Shown here in pieces: positions 1 to 8,237 of a stretch of 64,000 bases of DNA. Each line of letters begins with the position of its first letter. Position 1 is the first letter of the stretch. Origin of the DNA: Hyphomicrobiales bacterium (GTDB lineage: Bacteria > Pseudomonadota > Alphaproteobacteria > Rhizobiales > Beijerinckiaceae); assembly GCA_004144595.1 (NCBI GenBank), contig SEEM01000006.1:39366-103365 (forward strand). The letters are read 5' to 3'. Made by a program: the position numbers and the translations under genes. The notes beneath the pieces are model-generated. The model had not been told where the DNA came from. It did not search any database and worked only from the letters and a program-made list of their open reading frames with translations.

Positions 1-2
1 AG

Positions 3-959
3 CAGTCCGGCGGCCATGTGAAGATCTATTCCGAGGTCGGGCACGGCACCACGATCAAGCTCTATCTGCCCCGAGCCATGGAAAGCGAGGACGTCGAGGT
101 CGCGGTCGATAGCGGCCCGATCGCTGGCGGAACCGAGACGGTGCTGGTGGTGGAGGACGACGACGAGGTTCGCGCGACCGTCGTCGAACTCTTGGCGGAC
201 CTCGGCTACCGCGTGCTCAAGGCCGTCGATGCGGCGAGTGCACTGCACGTGATTGAGAGCGGCATTCCGATCGACATGCTTTTCACGGACGTCGTGATGC
301 CGGGCGCGCTGAAAAGCCCGGAACTGGCACGCAAGGCGCGTGAGCGCCTGCCCAATATCGCCGTTCTGTTCACATCGGGCTATACGGAGAACTCCATCGT
401 CCATGGCGGCAAGCTCGATGCAGGTGTCGAGCTTCTTTCGAAGCCTTACACGCGGGAAGCGCTGGCGCGGAAGTTCAGGCACGTGCTGGCAAACCAGCAT
501 CAGCGCAATGCTGGGACGGTCCAGCGTAGAGAGCCGGACACCACCGCTGTGCCGGCGCCTCCGGTCGTCCCGGTGCGTCGGACGGTACTGCTGGTGGAAG
601 ACGATGCCTTGATCCGCATGAACACAGCCGAAATCATCGAGGAGGCTGGCTTCGTCGTCGTCGATGCCGGCAGTGCCGAAGAGGCCATGGCTGCTTTGCA
701 GACCGCTCCGGTCGACATCCTGGTGACGGACATCAATCTGCCCGGGGCGTCGGGTACGGAGCTCGCATCCCGTGCGAGGGAGCTGCGGCCCGACGTCGTC
801 GTGGTATTCGCCACCGGCGACGCGTCGGCAGTTGCCAAGGGCGACGGCGCAACTGTCCTCGTCAAGCCGTACGGGGAACACACGCTTTTGGCTGCTCTCG
901 GTGCGACATCCACTGCAGTGCCAGCGCAGTCGGTTAACAAGTCCGAGGCGGATACGTAG
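3..959 (+). CDS. Hybrid sensor histidine kinase, C-terminal part (5' end outside window)
   Basis: The open frame is already running at the left edge. Its first residues (QSGGHVKIYSEVGHGTTIKLYLPRA) are the last strand of a histidine-kinase ATPase domain, so the sensor, HisKA and most of the ATPase lie upstream. Two receiver domains follow. The first begins with VLVVEDDDEVR and has its acceptor aspartate in LFTDVVMPG. The second begins with VLLVEDDALIR and has its aspartate in LVTDINLPG. Both keep the acidic pocket, the T/S and the K (SKPYT, VKPYG) of functional receivers. Two C-terminal receivers suggest a phosphorelay or competing phosphate sinks. The signal sensed is unknown. An internal GTG at position 18 could be mistaken for a start, but homology continues upstream of it. 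Confidence 0.9.
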   Translation, partial: QSGGHVKIYSEVGHGTTIKLYLPRAMESEDVEVAVDSGPIAGGTETVLVVEDDDEVRATVVELLADLGYRVLKAVDAASALHVIESGIPIDMLFTDVVMPGALKSPELARKARERLPNIAVLFTSGYTENSIVHGGKLDAGVELLSKPYTREALARKFRHVLANQHQRNAGTVQRREPDTTAVPAPPVVPVRRTVLLVEDDALIRMNTAEIIEEAGFVVVDAGSAEEAMAALQTAPVDILVTDINLPGASGTELASRARELRPDVVVVFATGDASAVAKGDGATVLVKPYGEHTLLAALGATSTAVPAQSVNKSEADT

Positions 960-1042
960 CCGGTTGTTTCCAGTTTCGCGCAACGACCGGCTATGACTGT
1001 CTCAGGTGGTCATGTGCGCACAGGCGTGCGGGGCCTAAATGA

Positions 1043-1072
1043 AAAGCGGGCCATCTCTCGATGGCCCGCTTT
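1043..1072 (-). terminator. Rho-independent terminator of the csbD gene
   Basis: A perfect 12-bp stem (AAAGCGGGCCAT / ATGGCCCGCTTT) closes a 6-nt loop. Read on the minus strand it runs into a short T tract (TTTTCATTT). It lies 22 bases past the stop codon of the minus-strand CsbD gene, and could also stop read-through from the kinase gene on the plus strand. Confidence 0.75.
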
Positions 1073-1093
1073 CAAATGTCGTGTCTCGACGGA

Positions 1094-1285
1094 TCAGACC
1101 TTGTCGACGACGTTCTTGACGGCGTCCTTACCCTTGCCGAGTGCCTGCTGGGCCTCGCCCTTGCGCTCCTGCGCGATGCCCTCGGCCTGAAGTTCAGGCT
1201 TGTCGAGCGCTTTGCCGGCAGCTTGCTTGACGTTGCCGGCGGCCTCGTTGGCCATACCCTTGATCTTGTCCATGGTGCTGCCCAT
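1094..1285 (-). CDS. CsbD-family stress-response protein
   Basis: This encodes a 63-residue hydrophilic protein with the CsbD pattern: MDKIKGMANEAAGNVKQAAG, then a repeated E/K/G/A-rich helix segment (GEAQQALGKGKDAVKNVVDKV). CsbD proteins are small, abundant stress proteins of unknown biochemical role, induced by the general stress sigma factor in many bacteria. The ATG at 1285 was chosen because an AGGGGAT ribosome-binding site precedes it and the family domain begins right there. The frame stays open further upstream but without similarity. A perfect EcfG-type promoter lies 55 bases upstream and a strong hairpin follows, so it looks like a single-gene stress transcript. Confidence 0.85.
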   Translation of the reverse strand: MGSTMDKIKGMANEAAGNVKQAAGKALDKPELQAEGIAQERKGEAQQALGKGKDAVKNVVDKV

Positions 1286-1339
1286 CGGAATATCCCCTGT
1301 CGATCGAGCCGACCGCTCGATGGCGGTGTCGACGAGGAT

Positions 1340-1364
1340 AACGGGCATCATTGGGGCAGGTTCC
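1340..1364 (-). promoter_or_regulatory. EcfG-type general-stress promoter of csbD
   Basis: Read on the minus strand the segment is GGAAC, 16 bases, CGTT. This is an exact match to the GGAAC-N16/17-CGTT consensus of alphaproteobacterial EcfG/SigT sigma factors. The -10 element is about 55 bases before the CsbD start codon. Confidence 0.7.
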
Positions 1365-1420
1365 GCGGGTGCGTGCAACTTCACGGCTTCGTCATCGCTT
1401 CAGCACTGCCGCACGCAGAC

Positions 1421-1446
1421 GGAACCGTTTCTCCATGCTCCGGGTT
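1421..1446 (+). promoter_or_regulatory. Possible EcfG-type promoter of the DUF6894 gene
   Basis: GGAAC at 1421-1425 is followed by 17 bases and GGTT (GTT at 1444). This differs from the EcfG consensus only at the first -10 base. It lies 30 bases before the ATG at 1476 and is back to back with the csbD promoter. Confidence 0.45.
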
Positions 1447-1475
1447 CGCTCATGGAACAACGCAGGGCGGAGCCG

Positions 1476-1763
1476 ATGCCGAGATTCAAGATCACGACGG
1501 AGATCGGACGCCGACGGGAGCTGCATGACGAGGATCTCGAATTCCCGCATGTCGAAGCCGCTCGGCGCGATGCGCAGCTCGCGCTGACCGAAATGTGCAG
1601 AGAAGGGGCGCCACATCACCGAAGCGCGGATTTCGGCGTCAAGCTCGAGGATGATTCCGGCAAACAGGTCTACAGGGCGGCGCTCCACTTTGAAGAGCAG
1701 CTTGACGACGATGGCGAGAATCCCAAAGAGGGCACCGGGTCGTCGGGCGATCAACCCTTATAA
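1476..1763 (+). CDS. DUF6894-family small protein
   Basis: This encodes 95 residues resembling the DUF6894 family of Rhizobiales: MPRFKITTEIGRRRELHDEDLEFPHVEAARRDAQLALTEM, then a beta segment with DDSGKQVYRAALHF. The family has no known function and is often found in stress-related neighbourhoods. A second member lies at 41381-41623. The ATG at 1476 matches the usual start of family members and has GGGCGGAG upstream. An in-frame ATG at 1452 is possible. The acidic tail (DDDGENPKEGTGSSGDQ) is probably disordered. Confidence 0.65.
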   Translation: MPRFKITTEIGRRRELHDEDLEFPHVEAARRDAQLALTEMCREGAPHHRSADFGVKLEDDSGKQVYRAALHFEEQLDDDGENPKEGTGSSGDQPL

Positions 1764-2034
1764 CTAGCTGTGCGGACTGCGAGCCGAGATGGTCGCTGAT
1801 GCTGCGTCGAGACAATTTCTCGACCCTGCAAAAGCCGATCATTGCGCCCGACGATCATCCCTGTGGAGCCCGGTGCACGGCAAGAGGTTTCGGACGCTCT
1901 CGCGGCCGTTGATGCTAGGACTTCGCCGCATCGACGGCCGGGTTTAGGCCGCTGCGCATTGACAGAAAACGCTTTGGAAACGCCGTATTCCTCTGCTTCG
2001 TGCAACGTGTTGCCAGATGTGTGGAACCCGAGGG

Positions 2035-2670
2035 TTAGGTGCGCCGCTCCTGCAGCTTGCGTCGCGACAGAAGTGTCCATGCGCGGAGACGCAATAGCGC
2101 GATCGCGGTGGCGGCGACGACGAGCGCGCATAGCGCAAGCTTTGAGATGCTCCCCATCGTCCCCTCGATCAGCAGCGCGTGGGCTACCCCGCCGAGCACG
2201 ACCAACATTACCAACACGGTGTGGCCAAGACGAAAGAGCCGCGGCCGGATGCGCAGGGGGCGGCGCAGGACGGCGAGCAGCGCCGCGACGAAGGCCGCCC
2301 ACATGGCGATGACCCCCCAGGCCGAAAAAGGCGTCGGCGAGTCGAAGAGAAGCGCGTCGACGACGTCGGGTGGGCTGGTCAGCCACAATCCGGCGACGTG
2401 AATGATGATCGCCGCAACGAGAGCAGCCCCGACCCAGCGATGCATCTGACGGCCGCGCGGGACCGGGATCCCCGGCAGGTACCCAGCCGCGAGAAGAGGC
2501 TGCAGCAGAACGAGCGCTAGCGCCAGGACACCGGCGAGACCGGCCATGACATAGATCGGCCCACGCCAGGCGAGCAGCGGGCTGGTCGCAGCGACGGCGA
2601 GTGCGATGACGATCGCGCCCGCCACCACGGCCCAGATCAGGGCCGCCCTCATCCAGGCCATTGCGTTCAC
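2035..2670 (-). CDS. Ferric reductase-like transmembrane protein
   Basis: This is a 211-residue membrane protein with about six hydrophobic segments, matching the ferric-reductase-like transmembrane family. Histidines sit in or near membrane segments (QMHRWVGAALVAAIIIHVAG, LGHTVLVMLVV, VAHALLIEG), as expected for b-haem ligands. There is no FAD/NADPH domain, so it would pass electrons within the membrane and need a partner. The start is a GTG overlapping the stop of the upstream dioxygenase-like gene by four bases (GTGA), so the two are translationally coupled. An ATG nine bases later is an alternative start. Confidence 0.75.
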   Translation of the reverse strand: MNAMAWMRAALIWAVVAGAIVIALAVAATSPLLAWRGPIYVMAGLAGVLALALVLLQPLLAAGYLPGIPVPRGRQMHRWVGAALVAAIIIHVAGLWLTSPPDVVDALLFDSPTPFSAWGVIAMWAAFVAALLAVLRRPLRIRPRLFRLGHTVLVMLVVLGGVAHALLIEGTMGSISKLALCALVVAATAIALLRLRAWTLLSRRKLQERRT

Positions 2671-3167
2671 GCCGGCTGAAGCACGAAGTCGGCCTTCAGG
2701 CTCTTGTCGCGGGAACTCTGCATCACCGGGCGGAGGAATACGGTCTTGAAGGCGTCGGCCTCATAGGCGAGATGGCCGTGCGCCTGCCCGAAGGCAGGAA
2801 TGATCTGCGGCATCTCGAGACGAAACACACCGTTTGCGTCGGTCAGCGTCGCGCCGTGGCTATGCGGGTCGGTCTCGTAGCCCTCCGTGGTATGGGCCCA
2901 GATCTGGATGCGGATGCCGGGTAGCGGCGTGCCGTCTCCGGCCCTGCGCACGGTCCCGGACATCCAGAACCCCCCGTTGCCGATGCGCTGGACGATCGGC
3001 GCGCCGGGACGGTAATTGTTGTCGCCGCCGCGCATCGAGCTGGTGGGCATCAAAGCCTGCGCCCGGGCCGGCTGAATAATCGATGGCACTCCCTCAATCA
3101 TCGTCGCCGCACCGCATGCGATTCCTGAGGCGAGCAGGCCGCGACGTGTCGTCAAGATGGTCGGCAT
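2667..3167 (-). CDS. Intradiol-dioxygenase-like exported protein
   Basis: This encodes 166 residues. An N-terminal twin-arginine-like leader (LTTRRGLLASGIACGAA) is followed by a short intradiol ring-cleavage dioxygenase-type beta sandwich. It has the GTVRRAGDGTPLPGIRIQIWAHTTEGYETDPHSHG segment and HGHLAYEADAFKTVF near the end, which carry candidate Tyr/His iron ligands. True catechol dioxygenases are longer and cytoplasmic, so catalytic activity is unproven. AAGGAGC precedes the ATG. It is the first gene of a two-gene operon with the ferric-reductase-like membrane protein, which suggests iron- or redox-linked chemistry outside the cytoplasm. Confidence 0.7.
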   Translation of the reverse strand: MPTILTTRRGLLASGIACGAATMIEGVPSIIQPARAQALMPTSSMRGGDNNYRPGAPIVQRIGNGGFWMSGTVRRAGDGTPLPGIRIQIWAHTTEGYETDPHSHGATLTDANGVFRLEMPQIIPAFGQAHGHLAYEADAFKTVFLRPVMQSSRDKSLKADFVLQPA

Positions 3168-3542
3168 CGCTTGCTCCTTGTATCAAGGCGATGGCCCGTC
3201 GGCCAAAACCGCGAGTTTCCCGTTCATGTGTGATCGTACTGAAGCTAATCGGCGAAATCTCGTCGGCGAGCGGGTTACACGGCTTCGTGACGACCTCGAA
3301 GAAGGAAGCTCCTGGCTCAGGCTTTCCAGACAGCATGGCCGCGCAGGTTTGATGCATCCACCTCCAGTGGACCGAGACGCATCGATCACGGATCGGCTCG
3401 TCGCCTCGGGTGGCCAAAGGCTGACCCTGGTACCCGCTGGGATGCGGCGATTCACGCCCTGAGATTTTCTCCTGCCATTGCGGCACTGTTCGAACGAGAG
3501 CTAACTGGTCAGACCCTTGAAAGCGGCGAGGTAGGAAGGGCG
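3168..3542. other. Divergent intergenic region with no recognised gene
   Basis: This 375-base stretch separates the divergent dioxygenase-like and sensor-kinase genes. Short open frames on both strands have no recognisable domain and no good ribosome-binding site. It must hold promoters in both directions, but no clear consensus was found. Confidence 0.5.
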
Positions 3543-5159
3543 ATGACGCCGTCGAGCGATCAATCGGTAGGCGAGCCCACATTGCTGCTGTCCAGCTTTG
3601 CGCACAGGCAAAGTCAGTTCTGGCTGGCCGGTTCCATTCTGGCCGTTTCGGTTCTCGTGCCTGTCCTGATAGCCCCTTACGCAGGCCGCTCATTGACCGA
3701 TGGGGTTGTCGTGTTGCCGGCTTACGCGGCAGCGGTGCTGGTGATCGAGCTGGTGACCTCGACCTTTCTTTTCGCGCTGTTCTACGTCCAGCGCTCTCGG
3801 GCAATCCTCATCCTGGCGGCCGGGTATCTGTTTTCCGGAGCGCTGGTCGCGCCATGGGTCGTGACGTTTCCTGGCGTTTTCTCATCGTTGGGGATCGAGG
3901 AAAGCATCCAGAGTGCCGCGGCCTTCGCGGCTCTGAAGCGCCTGGGTTTTCCGCTGTTCATCCTGGCCTATGCCATCCTGCCTGACATTCAGCTCGCCCG
4001 CCGCCGGGTCGCCTCCTGGATCGCGGTTGCCGTCGTATCGGTGCTCGCCGTGATAATCGTGGCCTGCTGGCTGATCCTGGGCGACTGGAGCAGCCTGCGT
4101 CTATCCAACGCCTTCATGAGGGACGCCCTCACGCCGGGGCTGCTGTGGCGCTTCATTCCAGCGCTTGCGATCGCGCTCTATCTTGCCGGGATCATCGCCC
4201 TCGCGGCCCGGCGCCGTACGATCCTCGATCTCTGGCTGGTCGTCGTGTTGGGCACGCTGCTGATCGAGATCATCCAGATCTCCTATCTGGGGGCGGGTGT
4301 GCGCATGAGCCTCGGCTGGTGGGCGGGGCGCCTTTACGGACTGGTCTCGGCCAGCATCGTTCTCGTGGTGATGCTGGCCGAGACGATCGCGGTCTATGCC
4401 CGCCTCGCGCGCGCTACGGTCGCCGAACGGCGCGCCCGCCAGAACCGGCTGACCGCGATGGAAGCGCTGTCGGCGACGATCGCCCATGAGGTCAACCAGC
4501 CGCTGGGCAGCATGGTCACCAATGCCAATGCGGGCCTGCGCTGGCTCGCCAATCCGCAGCCCGCGCTCGATGAAGCCAGGGCTGCGATGCAGCGGATCGT
4601 CGAGGAAGGCCACCGTGCCAACAAGGTGGTCTCGGGCATCCGGACGATGTTCATGAAGGGCACGCGAGAGCGCGCCCCGCTCGACCTGAACCTTCTGATC
4701 GAACAGGTCGTGCAGCAGAGCGGCGTCGTGGCTCGGTTGGGACATGGCGCGGCAACGCTGGACCTGGATTGCCAGGCGCCTTTCGTGATCGGCAACGCCA
4801 TCCAGTTGCAGCAGGTGGTGGCCAACCTGATCGACAACGCGGTCGAGGCGATGCGAGAAGTTCCGGCCCGGCAGCGCCGGTTGCGCATCGCCACGATCGG
4901 TAGCGAGCATGGCGAGGTCGTCGTCAGCATCGAGGATGCAGGCCCCGGCCTGGACCCCGCGACCCTGGACCGGATATTCGAGCCGTTCTTCACGACCAAG
5001 TCCGATGGGATGGGGATGGGGCTGATGTTTTGCCGATCAGCGATCGAAGCTCACGGCGGGCGCCTCTGGACCTCGCCGAACAAGCCCAGGGGTGCCGTAT
5101 TCAGCTTCTCGCTGCCGACCACCCCGCAACCTGACCTGGCCTCGGAGGAGAGCGCGTGA
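3543..5159 (+). CDS. MASE4-type membrane sensor histidine kinase
   Basis: This is a 538-residue kinase. Residues about 15-285 form seven or eight hydrophobic segments resembling the MASE4 membrane sensor domain. HisKA follows, with phospho-acceptor His315 in the motif AHEVNQPLG. The HATPase domain has an N box (NLIDNAVEAM), G1 (DAGPGL), F box (FEPFFTTK) and G2 (GMGMGL). AGGAAGGG precedes the ATG. The stop overlaps the start of a FixJ-type response regulator by four bases, so the two make a cognate pair. The HEVNQPL motif is typical of FixL/DctB-like kinases. The signal is unknown, but the adjacent co-oriented hydrolase/export operon is a plausible target. Confidence 0.88.
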   Translation: MTPSSDQSVGEPTLLLSSFAHRQSQFWLAGSILAVSVLVPVLIAPYAGRSLTDGVVVLPAYAAAVLVIELVTSTFLFALFYVQRSRAILILAAGYLFSGALVAPWVVTFPGVFSSLGIEESIQSAAAFAALKRLGFPLFILAYAILPDIQLARRRVASWIAVAVVSVLAVIIVACWLILGDWSSLRLSNAFMRDALTPGLLWRFIPALAIALYLAGIIALAARRRTILDLWLVVVLGTLLIEIIQISYLGAGVRMSLGWWAGRLYGLVSASIVLVVMLAETIAVYARLARATVAERRARQNRLTAMEALSATIAHEVNQPLGSMVTNANAGLRWLANPQPALDEARAAMQRIVEEGHRANKVVSGIRTMFMKGTRERAPLDLNLLIEQVVQQSGVVARLGHGAATLDLDCQAPFVIGNAIQLQQVVANLIDNAVEAMREVPARQRRLRIATIGSEHGEVVVSIEDAGPGLDPATLDRIFEPFFTTKSDGMGMGLMFCRSAIEAHGGRLWTSPNKPRGAVFSFSLPTTPQPDLASEESA

Positions 5160-5788
5160 ATTCGGGGGCGTCCCTTGTCTTCGTGATCGACGATAATCCG
5201 GCCATGCGCGCCTCGGTCGAGAGCCTGCTGCGCTCTGTCGGCCACAGTGTCGCGGCCTTCCATTCGACGGAGGACTTCCTGGTTGCCGAGCATCATGACG
5301 GGCCGGCCTGCCTCGTCCTCGACGTCAGGCTGCCGGGCGTGAGCGGGCTTGAATTTCAACGCGAGCTCAAGCGGATCGGCCGCGGGTGTCCCATCATCTT
5401 CATCACCGGCCACGGCGACGTTCAGATGTCGGTCGCGGCCATGAAGGCCGGTGCGATCGAGTTCCTGACCAAACCGTTCCGCGATCAGGATCTGCTCGAC
5501 GCCGTCCATAAAGGCCTCGCCATGGATGTCGAATTGCGAAAGCGCCTGAGGGAGATCGAGGCGCTCCGACTGCGTTTCGAGACCTTGACGCCGCGCGAAC
5601 GCGAGATTCTGCCGCTGGTGGCGAGTGGCCTGATGAACAAGCAGATCGCGGCGTCTCTCCAGCTCAGCGAGATCACGGTCAAGGTTCACCGTGCCCAGGT
5701 CATGCAGAAGCTGCAGGCCGCGTCGCTGGCCGATCTCGTGCGGCTTTCGGACAAGATCGCGGAGGCCGTTACCGGCGCTGCCGGGTAG
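5156..5788 (+). CDS. FixJ/NarL-type response regulator
   Basis: This encodes 210 residues. The N-terminal receiver (FVIDDNPAMRAS) has its phosphorylation site at Asp56 (LVLDVRLPG), a conserved T in ITGHGD and a K in TKPF. A C-terminal LuxR-type helix-turn-helix follows (LTPREREILPLVASGLMNKQIAASLQLSEITVKVHRAQVMQKLQA). It is the DNA-binding partner of the kinase encoded just upstream, with a 4-base overlap. It should bind DNA as a phosphorylated dimer. The targets are unknown. Confidence 0.92.
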   Translation: MNSGASLVFVIDDNPAMRASVESLLRSVGHSVAAFHSTEDFLVAEHHDGPACLVLDVRLPGVSGLEFQRELKRIGRGCPIIFITGHGDVQMSVAAMKAGAIEFLTKPFRDQDLLDAVHKGLAMDVELRKRLREIEALRLRFETLTPREREILPLVASGLMNKQIAASLQLSEITVKVHRAQVMQKLQAASLADLVRLSDKIAEAVTGAAG

Positions 5789-5870
5789 CCAGGCGATGCT
5801 TGCGTATAATTGCTGCCAACCTGCGACAGCCACGATGATTGAGGCCGACGCGAGCGAAGTGGCAGGGACC

Positions 5871-6287
5871 ATGACGAAGCCAGACGGCGCACTCATCGCC
5901 ATCATCGATGACGATGCGGCGGCACGGCACGCCCTCGCTAGTCTCGTTTCGGCCCTGGGCTACCAGACATTCACATGCGATAGCGCTGCCGCGTTTTTCG
6001 CGGCCGGGCAGCGGCACGAGGCGCGATGCGTGGTGGCCGACATTCGCATGCCGGGCATGAACGGGCTCGAACTATACGGCCAGCTTGCCAGATCGGCCCA
6101 TGCAGTCCCCACCATCCTGATAACAGCCTATCCTGACGAGACGACGCGGGGCTCCGCCCTGGCGCTCGGGGTCCATGGCTATCTCACCAAGCCGTTTGAC
6201 CCCGAGATCCTTCTGGCCTGCCTTCGCGTGGCTTTGAAAGCGGGCCCTCCTATACCAAGGCATAGCGCGACGGACACGACCGGTTAA
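5871..6287 (+). CDS. Single-domain response regulator (receiver only)
   Basis: This encodes 138 residues consisting of one receiver domain (IAIIDDDAAARH), with acceptor Asp57 in VVADIRMPG, T in LITAYPD and K in LTKPFD, and no output domain. It follows the FixJ-type regulator by 82 bases on the same strand, so it probably modulates the same kinase as a phosphate sink or through protein contact. The ATG at 5871 is preferred because GGCAGGG lies just upstream. The in-frame ATG at 5835 has no ribosome-binding site. Confidence 0.85.
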   Translation: MTKPDGALIAIIDDDAAARHALASLVSALGYQTFTCDSAAAFFAAGQRHEARCVVADIRMPGMNGLELYGQLARSAHAVPTILITAYPDETTRGSALALGVHGYLTKPFDPEILLACLRVALKAGPPIPRHSATDTTG

Positions 6288-6341
6288 TTGCGCCGACCTG
6301 TGGCTGGCACCTACCCCTAGGGCTCATTCAGGAGAGCTCAG

Positions 6342-6995
6342 ATGGTTCAGGCGACGGCGACCCCAGGCAAGGGGCTTCTGGCTCCCCACGATCACACGCT
6401 GATCATGATCGACTTCCAGTCGCAGATGGCGTTCGCGACGAAGTCGATCGATGTCGTCACCTTGCGCAACAACGCGGCTCTGGTCTCGCAGGCCGCCGCG
6501 GGCTTCGGCGTTTCGACCATCCTGACGACTGTGGCCGTCAGCAGCTTTTCCGGCCCGATGTTCGAGGAGATCACCTCGGCATTTCCCGGCCAGACGCTGC
6601 TCGACCGCACCTCGATGAACACCTGGGAAGATGCGGCCGTCATCGCCCGCGTCAACGAGATCGGCAAGCCGCGCATCGTTCTGGCCGGCTTGTGGACCGG
6701 CGTCTGCATCGTCGGCCCGGCGCTGTCGGCCATCGATCAGGGCTACGAGGTCTATGTCATCGCCGATGCCTGCGGCGACGTCTCCGACGAGGCGCATGAG
6801 CGCGCCATGCAGCGCATGATCCAGGCCGGCGCTCGCCCGATGACCTCGCTGCAATACCTCCTCGAGCTCCAGCGCGACTGGGCGCGGACCGAGACCTACG
6901 CGATGACGACCGGCATCGCCAGGAAGGTCGGTGGCGCCTACGGGCTGGGCATCACCTACGCAAAGACGATGTTCGGCGCCTCCGAAGGGCACTGA
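6342..6995 (+). CDS. Isochorismatase-family (YcaC-like) hydrolase
   Basis: This is a 217-residue cysteine hydrolase. The catalytic aspartate is in LIMIDFQSQ (Asp24) and the nucleophile is Cys122 in LAGLWTGVCIVGPAL, the hallmark of the isochorismatase/YcaC fold. YcaC-like enzymes act on small amides or unknown substrates. CAGGAGAG precedes the ATG. It opens a run of seven plus-strand genes that continues to 13645. Without true substrate data, 'hydrolase' is as far as the call can go. Confidence 0.85.
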   Translation: MVQATATPGKGLLAPHDHTLIMIDFQSQMAFATKSIDVVTLRNNAALVSQAAAGFGVSTILTTVAVSSFSGPMFEEITSAFPGQTLLDRTSMNTWEDAAVIARVNEIGKPRIVLAGLWTGVCIVGPALSAIDQGYEVYVIADACGDVSDEAHERAMQRMIQAGARPMTSLQYLLELQRDWARTETYAMTTGIARKVGGAYGLGITYAKTMFGASEGH

Positions 6996-7052
6996 TCGGC
7001 CCATCGCAGTCCCCCCCGGCTTGACCGGCTCCAGACGCCTCGAACTCAGCGG

Positions 7053-7898
7053 ATGCCCAGAATGCCCACGATCACCACTCAGGACGGCGTCGCCATTTTC
7101 TTCAAGGACTGGGGTCCGAAAGACGCGCAGCCCATCATGTTCCACCACGGCTGGCCTCTTTCGGCCGACGACTGGGACGCGCAGATGCTGTTCTTTATCC
7201 AGCATGGCTATCGCGTCGTCGCCCATGACCGGCGCGGCCATGGGCGCTCGGCCCAGGTCAGCGACGGCCATGACATGGATCACTATGCGGCCGATGCCTT
7301 CGCCGTCGTCGAACATCTCGATCTCAGGAACGCGGTCCATATCGGTCATTCGACCGGTGGTGGCGAAGTGGCCCGCTACGTCGCAAAACACGGGCAGCCT
7401 GCCGGTCGCGTCGCCAAGGCGGTTCTGGTCAGCGCCGTGCCGCCCCTGATGCTCAAGACCTCCGCGAACGCGGACGGCGTGCCGCTCGAAGTCTTCGACG
7501 GCTTTCGCAAGGGCACGGCCGAAATGCGCGCACAGCTGTTTGAGGATGTCGCCGCCGGTCCGTTCTACGGCTTCAATCGCGACGGTGCGAAGGTCTCGCA
7601 GGGCGTGATCCAGAACTGGTGGCGGCAGGGCATGATGGGCAGCGCCAAGGCCCATTACGACGGCATAAAGGCCTTTTCCGAAACCGACCAGAGCGAGGAC
7701 CTGAAGGCGATCACTGTACCGACGCTCGTCCTGCATGGCGACGACGACCAGGTCGTGCCGATCGCGAACGCTGCGCTGAAGTCGATCAAGCTGCTCAAGA
7801 ACGGCACGCTCAAGGTCTATCCGGGCTATCCGCACGGCATGCTCACCACCCATGCCGACGTAATCAACCCCGACCTGCTTGCCTTCATCAAGGCTTGA
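7053..7898 (+). CDS. Alpha/beta hydrolase, cofactor-free chloroperoxidase type
   Basis: This encodes 281 residues with an alpha/beta-hydrolase fold. The nucleophile elbow is GHSTGGGE, the acid lies in [10 protein letters not shown] and the histidine in GYPHGM, with [12 protein letters not shown] at the oxyanion loop. This matches the 'non-haem chloroperoxidase' (Cpo/arylesterase) subfamily, which are in practice esterases or perhydrolases. It lies 57 bases behind the isochorismatase-like gene and is probably co-transcribed with it. The second in-frame ATG (7062) is an alternative start. Confidence 0.88.
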   Translation: MPRMPTITTQDGVAIFFKDWGPKDAQPIMFHHGWPLSADDWDAQMLFFIQHGYRVVAHDRRGHGRSAQVSDGHDMDHYAADAFAVVEHLDLRNAVHIGHSTGGGEVARYVAKHGQPAGRVAKAVLVSAVPPLMLKTSANADGVPLEVFDGFRKGTAEMRAQLFEDVAAGPFYGFNRDGAKVSQGVIQNWWRQGMMGSAKAHYDGIKAFSETDQSEDLKAITVPTLVLHGDDDQVVPIANAALKSIKLLKNGTLKVYPGYPHGMLTTHADVINPDLLAFIKA

Positions 7899-7958
7899 GC
7901 CGTCGTGAGGCTGCGATATCGGCAGCCTCACCCATGCCGACTGCACTGGGATGCCGCG

Positions 7959-8237
7959 ATGAAACCCTATCTGCTCGCGCTGGGCGCTGGCCTGGTCGTC
8001 GGCGTCGTCTACAGCCTGCTCAACGTGCGCTCCCCGGCGCCGCCCGTGATCGCGCTGATCGGTCTTCTGGGAATTCTCGCGGGTGAGCAGATCGTCCCGA
8101 TCGCCAAGCGCGTCATCGCGGGGGAGGGGCTCAGCCTCGGCTGGCTCAAAAGCGAATGCGGCGAGCACCTGTTCGGCGCCCTGCCGGCACGGGATCGCAA
8201 GGAGACCGACGCCGGACCCGGCCGGAGGCTTTCATGA
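7959..8237 (+). CDS. XapX-domain small membrane protein
   Basis: This encodes 92 residues. MKPYLLALGAGLVVGVVYSLLNVRSPAPPVIALIGLLGILAGEQ is the XapX domain, a short two-helix membrane module of unknown function often encoded beside hydrolases and transporters. The ATG at 7959 starts the domain directly, and an earlier in-frame ATG (7905) adds unrelated sequence. The gene's end overlaps the following amidohydrolase start by four bases (ATGA). Confidence 0.8.
   Translation: MKPYLLALGAGLVVGVVYSLLNVRSPAPPVIALIGLLGILAGEQIVPIAKRVIAGEGLSLGWLKSECGEHLFGALPARDRKETDAGPGRRLS

Noticed and set aside
3157..3462. 101-codon frame in the divergent gap
   Set aside because: It has no ribosome-binding site and no recognisable family, and it overlaps the start of the dioxygenase-like gene.
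6324..8168. 614-codon open frame on the minus strand
   Set aside because: It is antisense to the isochorismatase-like and alpha/beta hydrolase genes, both with intact catalytic motifs.
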